Source: Bacteroidota bacterium (GTDB lineage Bacteria; Bacteroidota; Bacteroidia; Chitinophagales; Saprospiraceae). From it: a stretch of DNA of 64,000 nt. Of this stretch, positions 8,288 to 17,089 are shown piece by piece. The position numbers and the translations under genes were made by a program. Each line of letters starts with the position of its first letter. Positions within the stretch are counted from its first letter, which is position 1. The notes below the pieces were generated by a model. It was given only the letters and a program-made list of their open reading frames with translations. It was not told where the DNA came from and did no database searches. The stretch spans positions 124,001 to 188,000 of the forward strand of contig JAIUPL010000005.1 in the NCBI GenBank assembly GCA_020160935.1, given 5' to 3'.

Positions 8288-9259
8288 TCATTGCATGGGG
8301 GCTCGCACATTTTCCACCTGGTATTTGGCTGCCAGGTGAAACAACATATCCCTCGTCATGGCATCCAGGTCGAATTCCGGTTTCCAGCCCCAGTCGTTTC
8401 GCGCTGCCGAGTCGTCGATACTGGCTGGCCAGGAATCTGCAATAGCCTGCCGAAAATCGGGCTTGTGGGTGATTTTGAACGCGGGCACTTCCTTGCGAAT
8501 ACTGGCCGTCACTTCTTCCGGTGTAAAACTCATACCGGCCAGGTTGTAACTCGTGCGCACCGAGAGCCGGTTGCTGGGCGCTTCCATCAGTTCCAGTGTG
8601 CCGCGGATAGCATCGGGCATATACAGCATGGGCAATCGGGTATGGGCGCTGAGAAAACACTCATATGGCTTGTTTTGAACGGCATAATGGTAAATATCCA
8701 CCGCATAGTCTGTGGTGCCGCCGCCCGGCATACTCTGGTAGCCAATGATGCCGGGGTATCGGATGGAGCGTACATCGACGCCATACCGGCGGTAATAGTA
8801 ATTGGCCCAGTTCTCGCCGGCTACCTTGCTGATGCCGTACACCGTTTCAGGTATCAGCACTTCATATTGGGGGGTGTTGAAATGGCTGGCTTCGCGCCCG
8901 AAAACAGCAATAGAAGAAGGGTAGTACACCTTGGATAACTGGCGCTGGCGACTGATTTCCAGCACGTTAAACAGGCTGCGCATATTGATATCCCAGGCCC
9001 AGAGCGGATTTTTTTCGCCATTGGCACTCAGGATGGCTGCCAGGTGGTAAATCTGGTTGATGCGCCATTTTTTGACCAGCGCTTCCAGCGCTGCACCATC
9101 GAGCGCATCGAGTACATCGGTGGGCCCCTCCTGTTCGCCGAGGTCGCGCAGGTCCGTGGCAATGACGTTGTCGGGCTGGTGTACTTCGCGCAGTGCTTCT
9201 GTCAGAACGGCGCCTATCTGGCCTCCGGCGCCGATAATAAGAATACGATCTTGTTTCAT
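8288..9259 (-). CDS. NAD-dependent epimerase/dehydratase family protein, probable L-threonine 3-dehydrogenase (SDR type)
   Basis: The ATG at 9259 gives 323 residues and places the Rossmann motif at the N-terminus (IIGAGGQIG, residues 8-16). The extended-SDR active site is visible as Ser115/116 in YPSSIA and Tyr141-X3-Lys145 in VYGISK. ATDLRD provides the acidic residue selecting NAD. The sequence around PGIIGYQSMPGGGTTDYAVDI is typical of the SDR-type threonine dehydrogenases of Bacteroidota, which oxidise L-threonine to 2-amino-3-ketobutyrate. The fold is certain; the substrate follows from family resemblance. Confidence 0.88.
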   Translation of the reverse strand: MKQDRILIIGAGGQIGAVLTEALREVHQPDNVIATDLRDLGEQEGPTDVLDALDGAALEALVKKWRINQIYHLAAILSANGEKNPLWAWDINMRSLFNVLEISRQRQLSKVYYPSSIAVFGREASHFNTPQYEVLIPETVYGISKVAGENWANYYYRRYGVDVRSIRYPGIIGYQSMPGGGTTDYAVDIYHYAVQNKPYECFLSAHTRLPMLYMPDAIRGTLELMEAPSNRLSVRTSYNLAGMSFTPEEVTASIRKEVPAFKITHKPDFRQAIADSWPASIDDSAARNDWGWKPEFDLDAMTRDMLFHLAAKYQVENVRAPMQ

Positions 9260-9296
9260 AAATAATTTGGTCGGGCAGCAGACCGGCATTGTTTTT

Positions 9297-9449
9297 CAGG
9301 TTTGAAACGAGGCTTCTGAAACCGAAAAAATCTGTACGGGCTACTGGTGGTGCAGGACGATGTTTTGTACCCGGCGAATGTATGGCAGGGCTTTTAAAGC
9401 GCCAAATGCCATATCAAGCCAAAATGTATATTGCCTTGTTTCAAACCTG
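9297..9449. repeat. Short inverted repeat pair upstream of porU
   Basis: A 16-bp arm at 9297-9312 recurs in reverse complement at 9434-9449 with one mismatch, enclosing about 120 bp. It lies in the 333-bp gap 9260-9592 between the divergent threonine dehydrogenase and porU genes, where the porU promoter must be. The role is unknown. I see nothing else in this gap. Confidence 0.55.
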
Positions 9450-9592
9450 TTTTTTAACAGACCTTTGTATGTCAGACAAGCCAATTGTCTGGCTGTCTTC
9501 TGATTCCCTTCTTCAAAAAATATTCAAACCGGGCAACCTGATTTCGTTGGCCCGCGCCATAACCATCAACTTTCCAAAACTGTATCAGGGGA

Positions 9593-12500
9593 ATGAAAAA
9601 CGCTTTACTCGGTCTGTTATTTGTTGCAGGAACCATGCATCTGTTGCATGCGCAATCTTCCATTTCTTTCACCCGCCAGGTTGAATGGGCTACGGGTGCT
9701 TCCGATTTTACCCAGGCAAGTGGCGATGTGTTGCGCTACTGGACATTCAAAGGCGCGACGTTCAGTGATGAAGCGCCGGGATTGCCTGTTTTTTCCGAAA
9801 GAATTCCGCTTTCCGGACGCTCGACGCTTAGTGTGGAAATCAATTCCATGCAATTTGAATCATTTGCATACACGCCGCTTTCCAACGGGCTGACTCCCCT
9901 GGAAAGTGAGGTGCGCGTGCAGGTGAGCCTCGAGCAGGAACGCAATAAATTTTTTGCCCGCGTGCGTTTTGTACCTATCCGTAAAACCGGTAGCGGCTAC
10001 GAGCGTGTTACCAGTTTTTCATTGAATATTCGTGCTACTCCTGTTCCTGTTTCCGTTCAGGAGCGCGGTGGCCCATATACCTATACATCTGCTCTGAATG
10101 CAGGTACCCTGTACAAATTTGGTGTGGCACAGTCAGGAATTTACAAACTCGACTATGCATTTCTGAAAAATGAACTGGGTATCAGCAACCTCGACAACCT
10201 CGATCCGCGTACCATTCGGATTTATGGCAATGCCGCTGGTATGCTTCCTGAACGCAATTTGGATGCCCGTGCCGACGATCTGACGGAAAATGCCGTGCTG
10301 GTGGTAGGGGAGTCCGATGGCAAATTTGATCAGGGCGATTACATCCTGATGTATGCAGTAGGCCCCAGCCCATGGACGTATCGCCCCGGCGCTGTCGATC
10401 CGGAACTAACCGTACGTACCAATTTGTACGACACCCGCGGCTGGTATTTCGTTAAAACCGGCGACGGAAACGGCTTGCGCATCAGCGAACAGGCCAGCGT
10501 GCAGGCTTCCGTTGTCACCGAAACCTTCGACGACTATCGCAGGATCGAAGATGACAAGGTCAACCTGCTCGATTTTTCCACTTCCGCCCAGGGATCGGGC
10601 AAAAAATGGTTTGGCGATTATTTTTACCAGACCCGCGAACGCAATTACACATTCAATTTTCCCAATGTGGTTCCGGGCAGCATAGCGCGCGTACGGGCCG
10701 AATTTGCAGGCCGTTCCAGCGTCAGCACGGTGGTGCGGCTGGCAACAGGGGCCGTAACCCTGTCAAAAACGATCAATGGCGTCGATGTGAGCAACAACGA
10801 AGCCTCCTTTGCAGGGCTGGGGGTCATCCAGGGCAGTTTTCAGCCTTCTGCAGACCAATTTGATGTAAAAATCCAGTACCTGGAAACTTCCCAGCAAAGC
10901 GAAGGCTGGCTGGATTATATCGAAATCAATGCCCGCCGTCGCCTGATCATGAGCGGCTCGGTCATGGAGTTTCGCGACGTCAGCAGCCTGGCGCAGGCTG
11001 CCACCACCTTCCGCCTCAGCGGCGCCAGTGGCAATCTCACCGTTTGGGACATCAGCAACCCGCGCCTGCCATTCATTCAGCAAAAAACGCAAAATGGTGG
11101 TACCGTCGAATTCGGCGCCGCTACCACCACACTCAAAAGTTTTATCGCATTTGCCGACAACGCTGTGTTCCCCAAACCGGAATCTGTAGCAGGCAAAGTT
11201 GCCAATCAGAATATCCATGCGCTGGAAAATCTGCACATGGCCATCATTTACCACCCCGATTTTGAAGCACAGGCGCAACAACTGGCCGAGCATCGCCGCA
11301 ATTTCAGCCACCTCAACGTAGCCACAGTCAATATTTTCCAACTCTACAACGAGTTCTCTTCCGGCGCAAAAGACCCCGTAGCCATCCGCGATTTTGCTCG
11401 TATGCTGTACGACCGCAACCCGGATAAATTCGAGTACCTGCTATTGATGGGTGATGGCTCTTTTGACCCTCGTAATGTGACCAATTCGACGGCCAATCGC
11501 GACTATATTCCCGTTTTTGAAACGCCCGAATCATTCAGCCCGATTACTTCGTACCCTTCCGACGACTTTTTTGCGCTGCTTAGCGACAACGAAGGCGGCA
11601 ACCTGACAGGCGCACTCGATATCGCTGTAGGCAGGCTCACCGTCGACGCGCCTTCGGAGGCACAGGGCGTGGTGGATAAAATTATGGCCTACGACCAATC
11701 GCCTGCCACGCTTGGCGACTGGCACCTGCGCACCACATTCCTCGCCGATGACGAAGACACCAACGTGCACCTGAATCAGGCAGAAGACCTGGCCAATGCG
11801 ACGGCAGCCACAGAATCGTGGTTTAATGTGGATAAAATCTATTTCGACGCCTACCAGCAAGTGGCTACTTCGGGCGGACAACGCTACCCGGAGGCGCAGG
11901 CCGCCGTCAATTCAGAGGTGTTCAAAGGCGCTTTGCTGTTGCAATACATCGGCCACGGCGGACCGCGCGGACTGGCGCAGGAACGCGTGGTGACCAACAA
12001 CGATATTGCAGGCTGGGAAAATCCGGGCCGCTATCCGCTGATTATTACGGCCACCTGTTCTTTTGGCGGCTACGACGACTATTCGCTGGTGACAGGCGGC
12101 GAACAAGCGCTTTTGAAACCCAACTCGGGCGCCATCGCCTTGTTCACCACCGTACGTGCCGTGTTTATCGGGGGCAATAATATCCTGACAGATGCCGTGC
12201 AGCGCTTCATTTTCAAACGCGTCAATGGCCAGTACCGCAGCATCGGCGACATCCTGAAAGATGCGAAAAACTCGCTGACTTCCGATCAGGACAATGCACG
12301 TCGATTTACGCTGCTGGGCGACCCTGCTATGTTCCTGGCCATGCCTGAATACCGCGTGGCTACTACCAAAATCAATGGCCATGAAGTGGTAGCCGGACAG
12401 CCCGACACCTTGAAAGCGCTGATGCCGGTGAAAATTGAAGGCGTCGTGACCGATACGATGGGCAATCTGCTCAGCAGTTTCAATGGCCGCGTGTTCGTGT

Positions 12501-13447
12501 CGGTGTTCGATAAGGTACAAACGCTGCGCACGCTCGTGCAAGACCCCACCAGCAGTTACGAAGAGTTCCAGGTGCAGCGCAATATCCTTTTTAAAGGCGT
12601 AGCAACGGTGGCCAGTGGAAAATTTGCCATCGAATTTGTGGTGCCCAAGGATATTGATTACAACTACGGCCCTGCAAAAATCAGTTACTACGCCGAAAAC
12701 GGCTCCCCGCTGGATGCTGCCGGCGCAGATAAAAACATTGTGATCGGCGGGAATGCCAACCAGATTCAGGACGACAAGCCGCCCGTTGTGACGCCTTACC
12801 TCAATACCGACGCGTTCGTGACCGGCGGCATTACCGACAACAATCCAAAAGTGCTGGTAAAATGCTCCGACGACCATGGTATGAATGTGAGTGCTACCGG
12901 GCTCGGGCACGACCTGACGGCTGTACTCGATGGCAACGTGCTGGAAACCATTGTGTTGAATGATTTTTACGTGAGCGAGCAGGATAATTACCGCCGCGGG
13001 CAGGCCGTTTTCCCTTTGCGCAACCTGACTACGGGCCGTCATACGCTTCAGGTAAAGGGCTGGGATGTGGCCAATAACCCCGGCGAAGGCTACACGGAAT
13101 TTGTGGTGGCGGAAGACGGCAAGGCGGCTATCGACCATGTGCTGAACTATCCTAATCCTTTCACTACCAATACCTACTTCCAGTTTGAACACAATTTGGC
13201 CGGTCAGGTGCTGGATGTACAAATCAGCATTTTCACGGTCTCGGGCAAACTGGTCAAAACCATCCAGCACACCTCGAATCCCGATGGATTCCGCATTACA
13301 GATATTCAATGGAACGGGCTCGACGACTACGGCGACCGCTTGGCACGCGGTGTTTACCTGTATCATGTGAAAGTACGCGGTACCGACGTTTCAGGTAATT
13401 CAGTAACGGCGGAGAGCGAATTTGAAAAACTCGTCATTTTGAAATAA
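9593..13447 (+). CDS. porU: Type IX secretion system sortase PorU (C25 gingipain-like peptidase)
   Basis: A 1284-residue exported protein with signal peptide (MKNALLGLLFVAGTMHLLHAQ). A long beta-rich N-terminal region is followed by a C25 caspase-like peptidase domain: LLMGDGSFDPRN, catalytic His788 in YIGHGGPRG and catalytic Cys822 in TATCSFGG. After Ig-like modules the C-terminus (about 1180-1284) is a T9SS-type domain with NYPNPFTTNTYFQFE, VSGKLVKT and ARGVYLYHVKV. PorU sits on the cell surface, removes the C-terminal signal of T9SS cargo and attaches cargo to lipopolysaccharide, working with PorV. porV follows directly, the usual pairing. Size and layout match characterised PorU proteins. 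Confidence 0.95.
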   Translation: MKNALLGLLFVAGTMHLLHAQSSISFTRQVEWATGASDFTQASGDVLRYWTFKGATFSDEAPGLPVFSERIPLSGRSTLSVEINSMQFESFAYTPLSNGLTPLESEVRVQVSLEQERNKFFARVRFVPIRKTGSGYERVTSFSLNIRATPVPVSVQERGGPYTYTSALNAGTLYKFGVAQSGIYKLDYAFLKNELGISNLDNLDPRTIRIYGNAAGMLPERNLDARADDLTENAVLVVGESDGKFDQGDYILMYAVGPSPWTYRPGAVDPELTVRTNLYDTRGWYFVKTGDGNGLRISEQASVQASVVTETFDDYRRIEDDKVNLLDFSTSAQGSGKKWFGDYFYQTRERNYTFNFPNVVPGSIARVRAEFAGRSSVSTVVRLATGAVTLSKTINGVDVSNNEASFAGLGVIQGSFQPSADQFDVKIQYLETSQQSEGWLDYIEINARRRLIMSGSVMEFRDVSSLAQAATTFRLSGASGNLTVWDISNPRLPFIQQKTQNGGTVEFGAATTTLKSFIAFADNAVFPKPESVAGKVANQNIHALENLHMAIIYHPDFEAQAQQLAEHRRNFSHLNVATVNIFQLYNEFSSGAKDPVAIRDFARMLYDRNPDKFEYLLLMGDGSFDPRNVTNSTANRDYIPVFETPESFSPITSYPSDDFFALLSDNEGGNLTGALDIAVGRLTVDAPSEAQGVVDKIMAYDQSPATLGDWHLRTTFLADDEDTNVHLNQAEDLANATAATESWFNVDKIYFDAYQQVATSGGQRYPEAQAAVNSEVFKGALLLQYIGHGGPRGLAQERVVTNNDIAGWENPGRYPLIITATCSFGGYDDYSLVTGGEQALLKPNSGAIALFTTVRAVFIGGNNILTDAVQRFIFKRVNGQYRSIGDILKDAKNSLTSDQDNARRFTLLGDPAMFLAMPEYRVATTKINGHEVVAGQPDTLKALMPVKIEGVVTDTMGNLLSSFNGRVFVSVFDKVQTLRTLVQDPTSSYEEFQVQRNILFKGVATVASGKFAIEFVVPKDIDYNYGPAKISYYAENGSPLDAAGADKNIVIGGNANQIQDDKPPVVTPYLNTDAFVTGGITDNNPKVLVKCSDDHGMNVSATGLGHDLTAVLDGNVLETIVLNDFYVSEQDNYRRGQAVFPLRNLTTGRHTLQVKGWDVANNPGEGYTEFVVAEDGKAAIDHVLNYPNPFTTNTYFQFEHNLAGQVLDVQISIFTVSGKLVKTIQHTSNPDGFRITDIQWNGLDDYGDRLARGVYLYHVKVRGTDVSGNSVTAESEFEKLVILK

Positions 13448-13476
13448 AAAAACTCCAAAAGCCCGCGCGTTTACGC

Positions 13477-13484
13477 TACTTTTG
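13477..13484 (+). promoter_or_regulatory. -7 promoter box (TACTTTTG) upstream of porV
   Basis: A perfect TAnnTTTG box 90 bp before the porV ATG and 29 bp after the porU stop. porV may therefore be transcribed at a higher level than porU; the shuttle protein is generally abundant. Confidence 0.55.
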
Positions 13485-13574
13485 CACACTTTTTGCTAAA
13501 AATACCATACCCTTCACCATCACAAAATCAGGTCGGGTCAAATTTTGCCACTAAACACATCAATTTTTACACTC

Positions 13575-14783
13575 ATGAAGAAATCACTTGCTCCGGCGTT
13601 GCTGGCAACGATATTCGCACTGGCGGCTACGGCGGTATATGCCCAGATACAGCCGAAATGTATCAACGGGAACAACCCGATCACGGGCGAGCGTTGTGCC
13701 AACGCTGTGACTTCGGCTGTTCCTTTCCTTCGTATCGTGCCCGATGCGCGCGGCGGCGCCATGGGCGATGTCGGTATTGCTACCTCGGCCGATCCGAATG
13801 GCATGCACTACAACCAGTCGAAACTGGCTTTTGCTGATAAAAACATCTCGCTGGCAGCCACCTACACCCCGTGGATGCGCAATCTGGGCCTCAATGACGT
13901 ATACCTGGCCTACTTGTCGGGCTATTTCAAAATTGATAAATTCCAGACTGCCGGTTTCGGACTGCGTTATTTCTCGCTGGGCGATATCGAATTTACGGAC
14001 GAAAATGGCCAGTCGCTCGGCCAGGGCCGCCCCAATGAATTTGAGGTGACTGGCGCATATGCCCGCAAACTGACCGAACGTTTCTCGGCTGCTGTCGGCG
14101 CCAAGTTTATCTACTCCAACCTGGCTACAGGCCGTGTGGTGGAAGGCAATGAAATCAAACCGGGCCTCGCCGGCGCTGCCGACATTTCCTTTACCTACAA
14201 GGCGCCCCTGGAAATCAACAACGTAAAAAGTGAACTGACGATCGGTACGGCCCTCACTAACCTGGGTTCGAAAATTACCTATACCAATTCCATCAACCGC
14301 GACTACATTCCGAGCAACCTGGGTATTGGCGCCGCCTGGAAAGTAAACCTCGACGAGTACAACACCCTGACGTTTACCACCGATTTCAACAAACTGATGG
14401 TGCCTACACCGCGCCCTGAAATTGATGAAGACGGCGATGATACGCCCGACTACAAACAGTACTCACCCATTCGCGGCGTGTTCAAATCTTTCGGCGACGC
14501 ACCGGGCGGTTTCAGTGAAGAACTGAAAGAAATTACCATCGGCGCAGGTCTGGAATACTGGTACGACGACCAGTTTGCCATTCGTACCGGCTACTTCTAC
14601 GAGCATTACTCGAAAGGCAACCGCAAGTACTTCAGCGTGGGCCTCGGCGTGAAATACAATGTGTTCGGCCTCAACTTCTCGTACCTGGTACCAACCACCA
14701 ACCAGCGCAATCCGCTCGACAATACGCTGCGTTTCAGCCTGTTGTTCGACTTCGAAGCGTTTGAAGGGGACGGCGACGAGTAA
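13575..14783 (+). CDS. porV: Type IX secretion system outer-membrane protein PorV
   Basis: The ATG at 13575 starts a clear signal peptide (MKKSLAPALLATIFALAATAVYAQ); 402 residues in total. The mature protein begins with an AVPFLRIVPDARGGAMGDVG segment, a hallmark of PorV (LptO). A 14-stranded FadL-like barrel pattern follows with repeated amphipathic strands, ending NTLRFSLLFDFEAF. PorV collects cargo from the SprA translocon and delivers it to PorU on the outer surface. The gene directly follows porU. An Asp/Glu-rich insert (EIDEDGDDTPDY) near residue 280 is probably a surface loop. Confidence 0.95.
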   Translation: MKKSLAPALLATIFALAATAVYAQIQPKCINGNNPITGERCANAVTSAVPFLRIVPDARGGAMGDVGIATSADPNGMHYNQSKLAFADKNISLAATYTPWMRNLGLNDVYLAYLSGYFKIDKFQTAGFGLRYFSLGDIEFTDENGQSLGQGRPNEFEVTGAYARKLTERFSAAVGAKFIYSNLATGRVVEGNEIKPGLAGAADISFTYKAPLEINNVKSELTIGTALTNLGSKITYTNSINRDYIPSNLGIGAAWKVNLDEYNTLTFTTDFNKLMVPTPRPEIDEDGDDTPDYKQYSPIRGVFKSFGDAPGGFSEELKEITIGAGLEYWYDDQFAIRTGYFYEHYSKGNRKYFSVGLGVKYNVFGLNFSYLVPTTNQRNPLDNTLRFSLLFDFEAFEGDGDE

Positions 14784-14787
14784 TTGC

Positions 14788-14951
14788 AACACGGATTACG
14801 CGGATAAAAAAACGGATTTCACGGATGGCCTGGTAAAACAGGGATGCGCCCATTTTTACAATGCCATCCGTGAAATCCGTTTTTTATCCGCGCAATCCGC
14901 GTTACAATGCCATCCGTGAAATCCGTTCTTTATCCGCGTAATCCGTGTTCA
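14788..14951. repeat. Inverted repeat with three copies of an approximately 40-bp unit
   Basis: One forward copy (about 14789-14829, CACGGATTACGCGGAT...) and two reverse-complement copies (about 14861-14903 and 14905-14951) of the same unit lie between the convergent porV and hydrolase genes. The outermost copy is part of the hydrolase coding region and writes its last 16 residues. Imperfect 10-bp words (ACGGATTACGCGGAT / ACGGATTTCACGGAT) make up the unit. Confidence 0.92.
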
Positions 14952-15750
14952 CTTCTTCATGCAAAATATCATACAACAAATCGTGATACGCCGGAAATTC
15001 CGGCAAGTTGTTGTGTCCTGCGCCCACGATCGGAAATAATTTGATTCGTTCCGGCGCCAGTTGGCGCAGCATTTCGCTCTGTTTGTAAGGAATCAACCGG
15101 TCTTTGGAGCCATGCAGGATATATACCGGCGCCTGTACTTTTTTGATAAACCGGTCGGTGCGGATATGGTAGCGCAGCAGCCAGTTGAGCGGCAAAATGA
15201 AACCATACCGCTTGATATGGTACAAAAACGAATAGTAAGGGCAGTCGAGGATCAACATACGCGGGCTATTCCAGGACGCAATGCGCGCCGCCAGCCCGCT
15301 GCCGAGCGAGCGCCCGTATAGCACGATTTGTTCTTCTTCATACTCCGAAGCCAGCCATTTGTACACCTGTTGCAGGTCGGAAAACAGGATTTCTTCGGTA
15401 CGCCGCCCCCGGCTTTTTCCAAAACCGCGGTAGTCGAGGATGAAAAAGTCGAAGCCTTTACCTACAAAATCCTTGGCGAACTTACCCCAGCCCTTGATGC
15501 TTCTGGAATTTCCCTTGATGTAAAAAACAACGCCTTTGCTGTTGGGTATTTTGAAATGCAGGGCATTGACGGTGCCGCCGTCTTCCATGTCGAAATTGAC
15601 TTCCTGAAATGGAAACGGATACTGGTAGGTGAACCATTTTGGCAGCCGCTCCGGGCGGAAAAAGAAGAAGTCCTGCCCAAAATAGAACAGTACGCACACC
15701 GCGCCGTACACAATGCCGATCCAGGTAAATATGGCCGTCCAGAATAACAT
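14902..15750 (-). CDS. Membrane-anchored alpha/beta hydrolase
   Basis: A 282-residue protein with one N-terminal membrane helix (about residues 7-26) followed by an alpha/beta hydrolase of the serine aminopeptidase/BEM46-like group. The triad is visible: Ser148 in YGRSLGSG, Asp217 in HGSKDRLIPY and His246 in GAGHNN. FFILDYRGFGKSRG is the typical strand-loop before the nucleophile. The substrate cannot be predicted. The last 16 residues (VNTDYADKERISRMAL) are encoded by an arm of the inverted repeat and are probably not functional, so the ancestral protein likely ended near EEV. Confidence 0.88.
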   Translation of the reverse strand: MLFWTAIFTWIGIVYGAVCVLFYFGQDFFFFRPERLPKWFTYQYPFPFQEVNFDMEDGGTVNALHFKIPNSKGVVFYIKGNSRSIKGWGKFAKDFVGKGFDFFILDYRGFGKSRGRRTEEILFSDLQQVYKWLASEYEEEQIVLYGRSLGSGLAARIASWNSPRMLILDCPYYSFLYHIKRYGFILPLNWLLRYHIRTDRFIKKVQAPVYILHGSKDRLIPYKQSEMLRQLAPERIKLFPIVGAGHNNLPEFPAYHDLLYDILHEEVNTDYADKERISRMAL

Positions 15751-15825
15751 GCAATGGCTGTTTAGGCCGAAATGTAGTGAATTTGTAAAAAATCCGCTAC
15801 ATCCGTATTCCCGCGCAGCCCCACT

Positions 15826-16833
15826 CTATGCGCCACTCGCCATATCCCAGGCTTTTTTCAGGTCTTTCCCGATCACATTTTTGGCCTTGCTTTTCGGGTT
15901 TTGCCGGATTTTTTCAAGGATGGCGCGCTGGCGCGGCGAGAGCAATGCTTCCGGCGACTGGTTTTTTCCTGCCAGGCTATTGGCTCGGCAGGCCTGCAGC
16001 GAGGTCATGGGCACAAACTTGTAATCCGTTTGTGCCAGGTAATATTTCGGCTCGCGGTCGCTGCTGAAACCGCCATTCCAGCCGCAGGTTTTGATGCCTT
16101 TGGGCTGTGTGAGGGCTTCCAGTTCTTCTTTTTTGACAACGGTAGGGTTGAACTTTACCTGTACGACTTCCTTGCCATCCTGAAAACCGGGCTCCGTTTC
16201 GATGACGCCCGGAATATTGCCAAAAGTGCCTTCTCCACTCCAGAAACAATACATGGAAAAAGTAGCCGTTTCCAGTCCGATTTCGCGCGCTGCGAGTTCC
16301 TCCAGCAACAAATCTAGGTATTGGGGCACCTCGCGATCGGTGGCTTCGAGTGCTGTGCGCATGCCGCGCACGAGTTGGGCAGGCGAATTGAAATTAGATA
16401 TGCGCGCAACCACATCCTGATTGTCGGGCTGCACAATACGCACCACGGGATTGTTCCAGGCAGGCTCGCCAAAGGTTTTGAGTGCTTCACCATCCTTGCC
16501 ACCTTTGTTGTTGTAAATGCATACGGGTACAAAGTACGTTTCGATCGTTTCCACAATCAGCGGGTGCGAAAGGGTGTAGTTGCCATAACGCGTGCAATTG
16601 GAACAGCCGGGCACTTCCTGGAATAAAATCAGCAGGGGTTTGCCCACTTTTCGAGCCTCTTCCCGACCCGCTTCCAGGTCGCGCAGCCAGTGCACCTGAC
16701 CGAGTTCTTCGGGCTGTTCGGTAGGCGGTTCCTGTTGCGTGGAAAGACTGGCCGTTTGTGGTTTCCAATAATTGCTGCTAATCAGCATGCCAGCGGCAAG
16801 AAAAGTGGCGAATGAAAAAAATCGGAGCATCAT
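15826..16833 (-). CDS. Thioredoxin-like / MsrA-like two-domain exported protein
   Basis: The start at 16833 gives 335 residues; earlier codons would only add an implausible basic extension. A hydrophobic N-terminal signal (residues 2-20) is followed by a thioredoxin-like domain with GKPLLILFQEVPGCSNCTRYG, whose Cys77-X2-Cys80 pair is the likely redox site. The C-terminal half resembles peptide methionine sulfoxide reductase MsrA: CFWSGEGTFGNIPGV (from Cys196, compare GCFWG) and EVVQVKFNP. Such a fusion would reduce oxidised envelope proteins. The family resembles the VPGUxxT thioredoxin-like (seleno)proteins of databases, but I name it cautiously. The function is inferred. Confidence 0.7.
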   Translation of the reverse strand: MMLRFFSFATFLAAGMLISSNYWKPQTASLSTQQEPPTEQPEELGQVHWLRDLEAGREEARKVGKPLLILFQEVPGCSNCTRYGNYTLSHPLIVETIETYFVPVCIYNNKGGKDGEALKTFGEPAWNNPVVRIVQPDNQDVVARISNFNSPAQLVRGMRTALEATDREVPQYLDLLLEELAAREIGLETATFSMYCFWSGEGTFGNIPGVIETEPGFQDGKEVVQVKFNPTVVKKEELEALTQPKGIKTCGWNGGFSSDREPKYYLAQTDYKFVPMTSLQACRANSLAGKNQSPEALLSPRQRAILEKIRQNPKSKAKNVIGKDLKKAWDMASGA

Positions 16834-17089
16834 GATTTTGTACAAATGATTGAAAATACGAACGGTGTACTCTACGCTTTGTGTCCCATGTGTCCGTTGT
16901 GGTTTAATTCTTTTAACCACTAAGATCAACAGGGACACAAAGCGCAACCCAAACAAAAATACTACTGTGCTCCCTTCACACTGCCGGAAACCTGCCTAAA
17001 TGTCGCCTGAACAGCGCCTTTGTCGGATTTCCAGCCATCTTTCGGGGCAGCGATTTACCTTGTGGCTTGCCAAATCTGCTTATATCAAA

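Noticed and set aside
8190-8310. Longer N-terminus of the aspartyl protease (from 8310)
   Set aside because: It would lie upstream of the perfect -7 box at 8212-8219, and a normal signal peptide begins at 8178.
11912-13366. 484-codon ORF antisense to porU, and other long antisense ORFs (for example in htrA, gdhA and purA)
   Set aside because: They mirror the codon pattern of the real genes and show no signal, motif or start context of their own.
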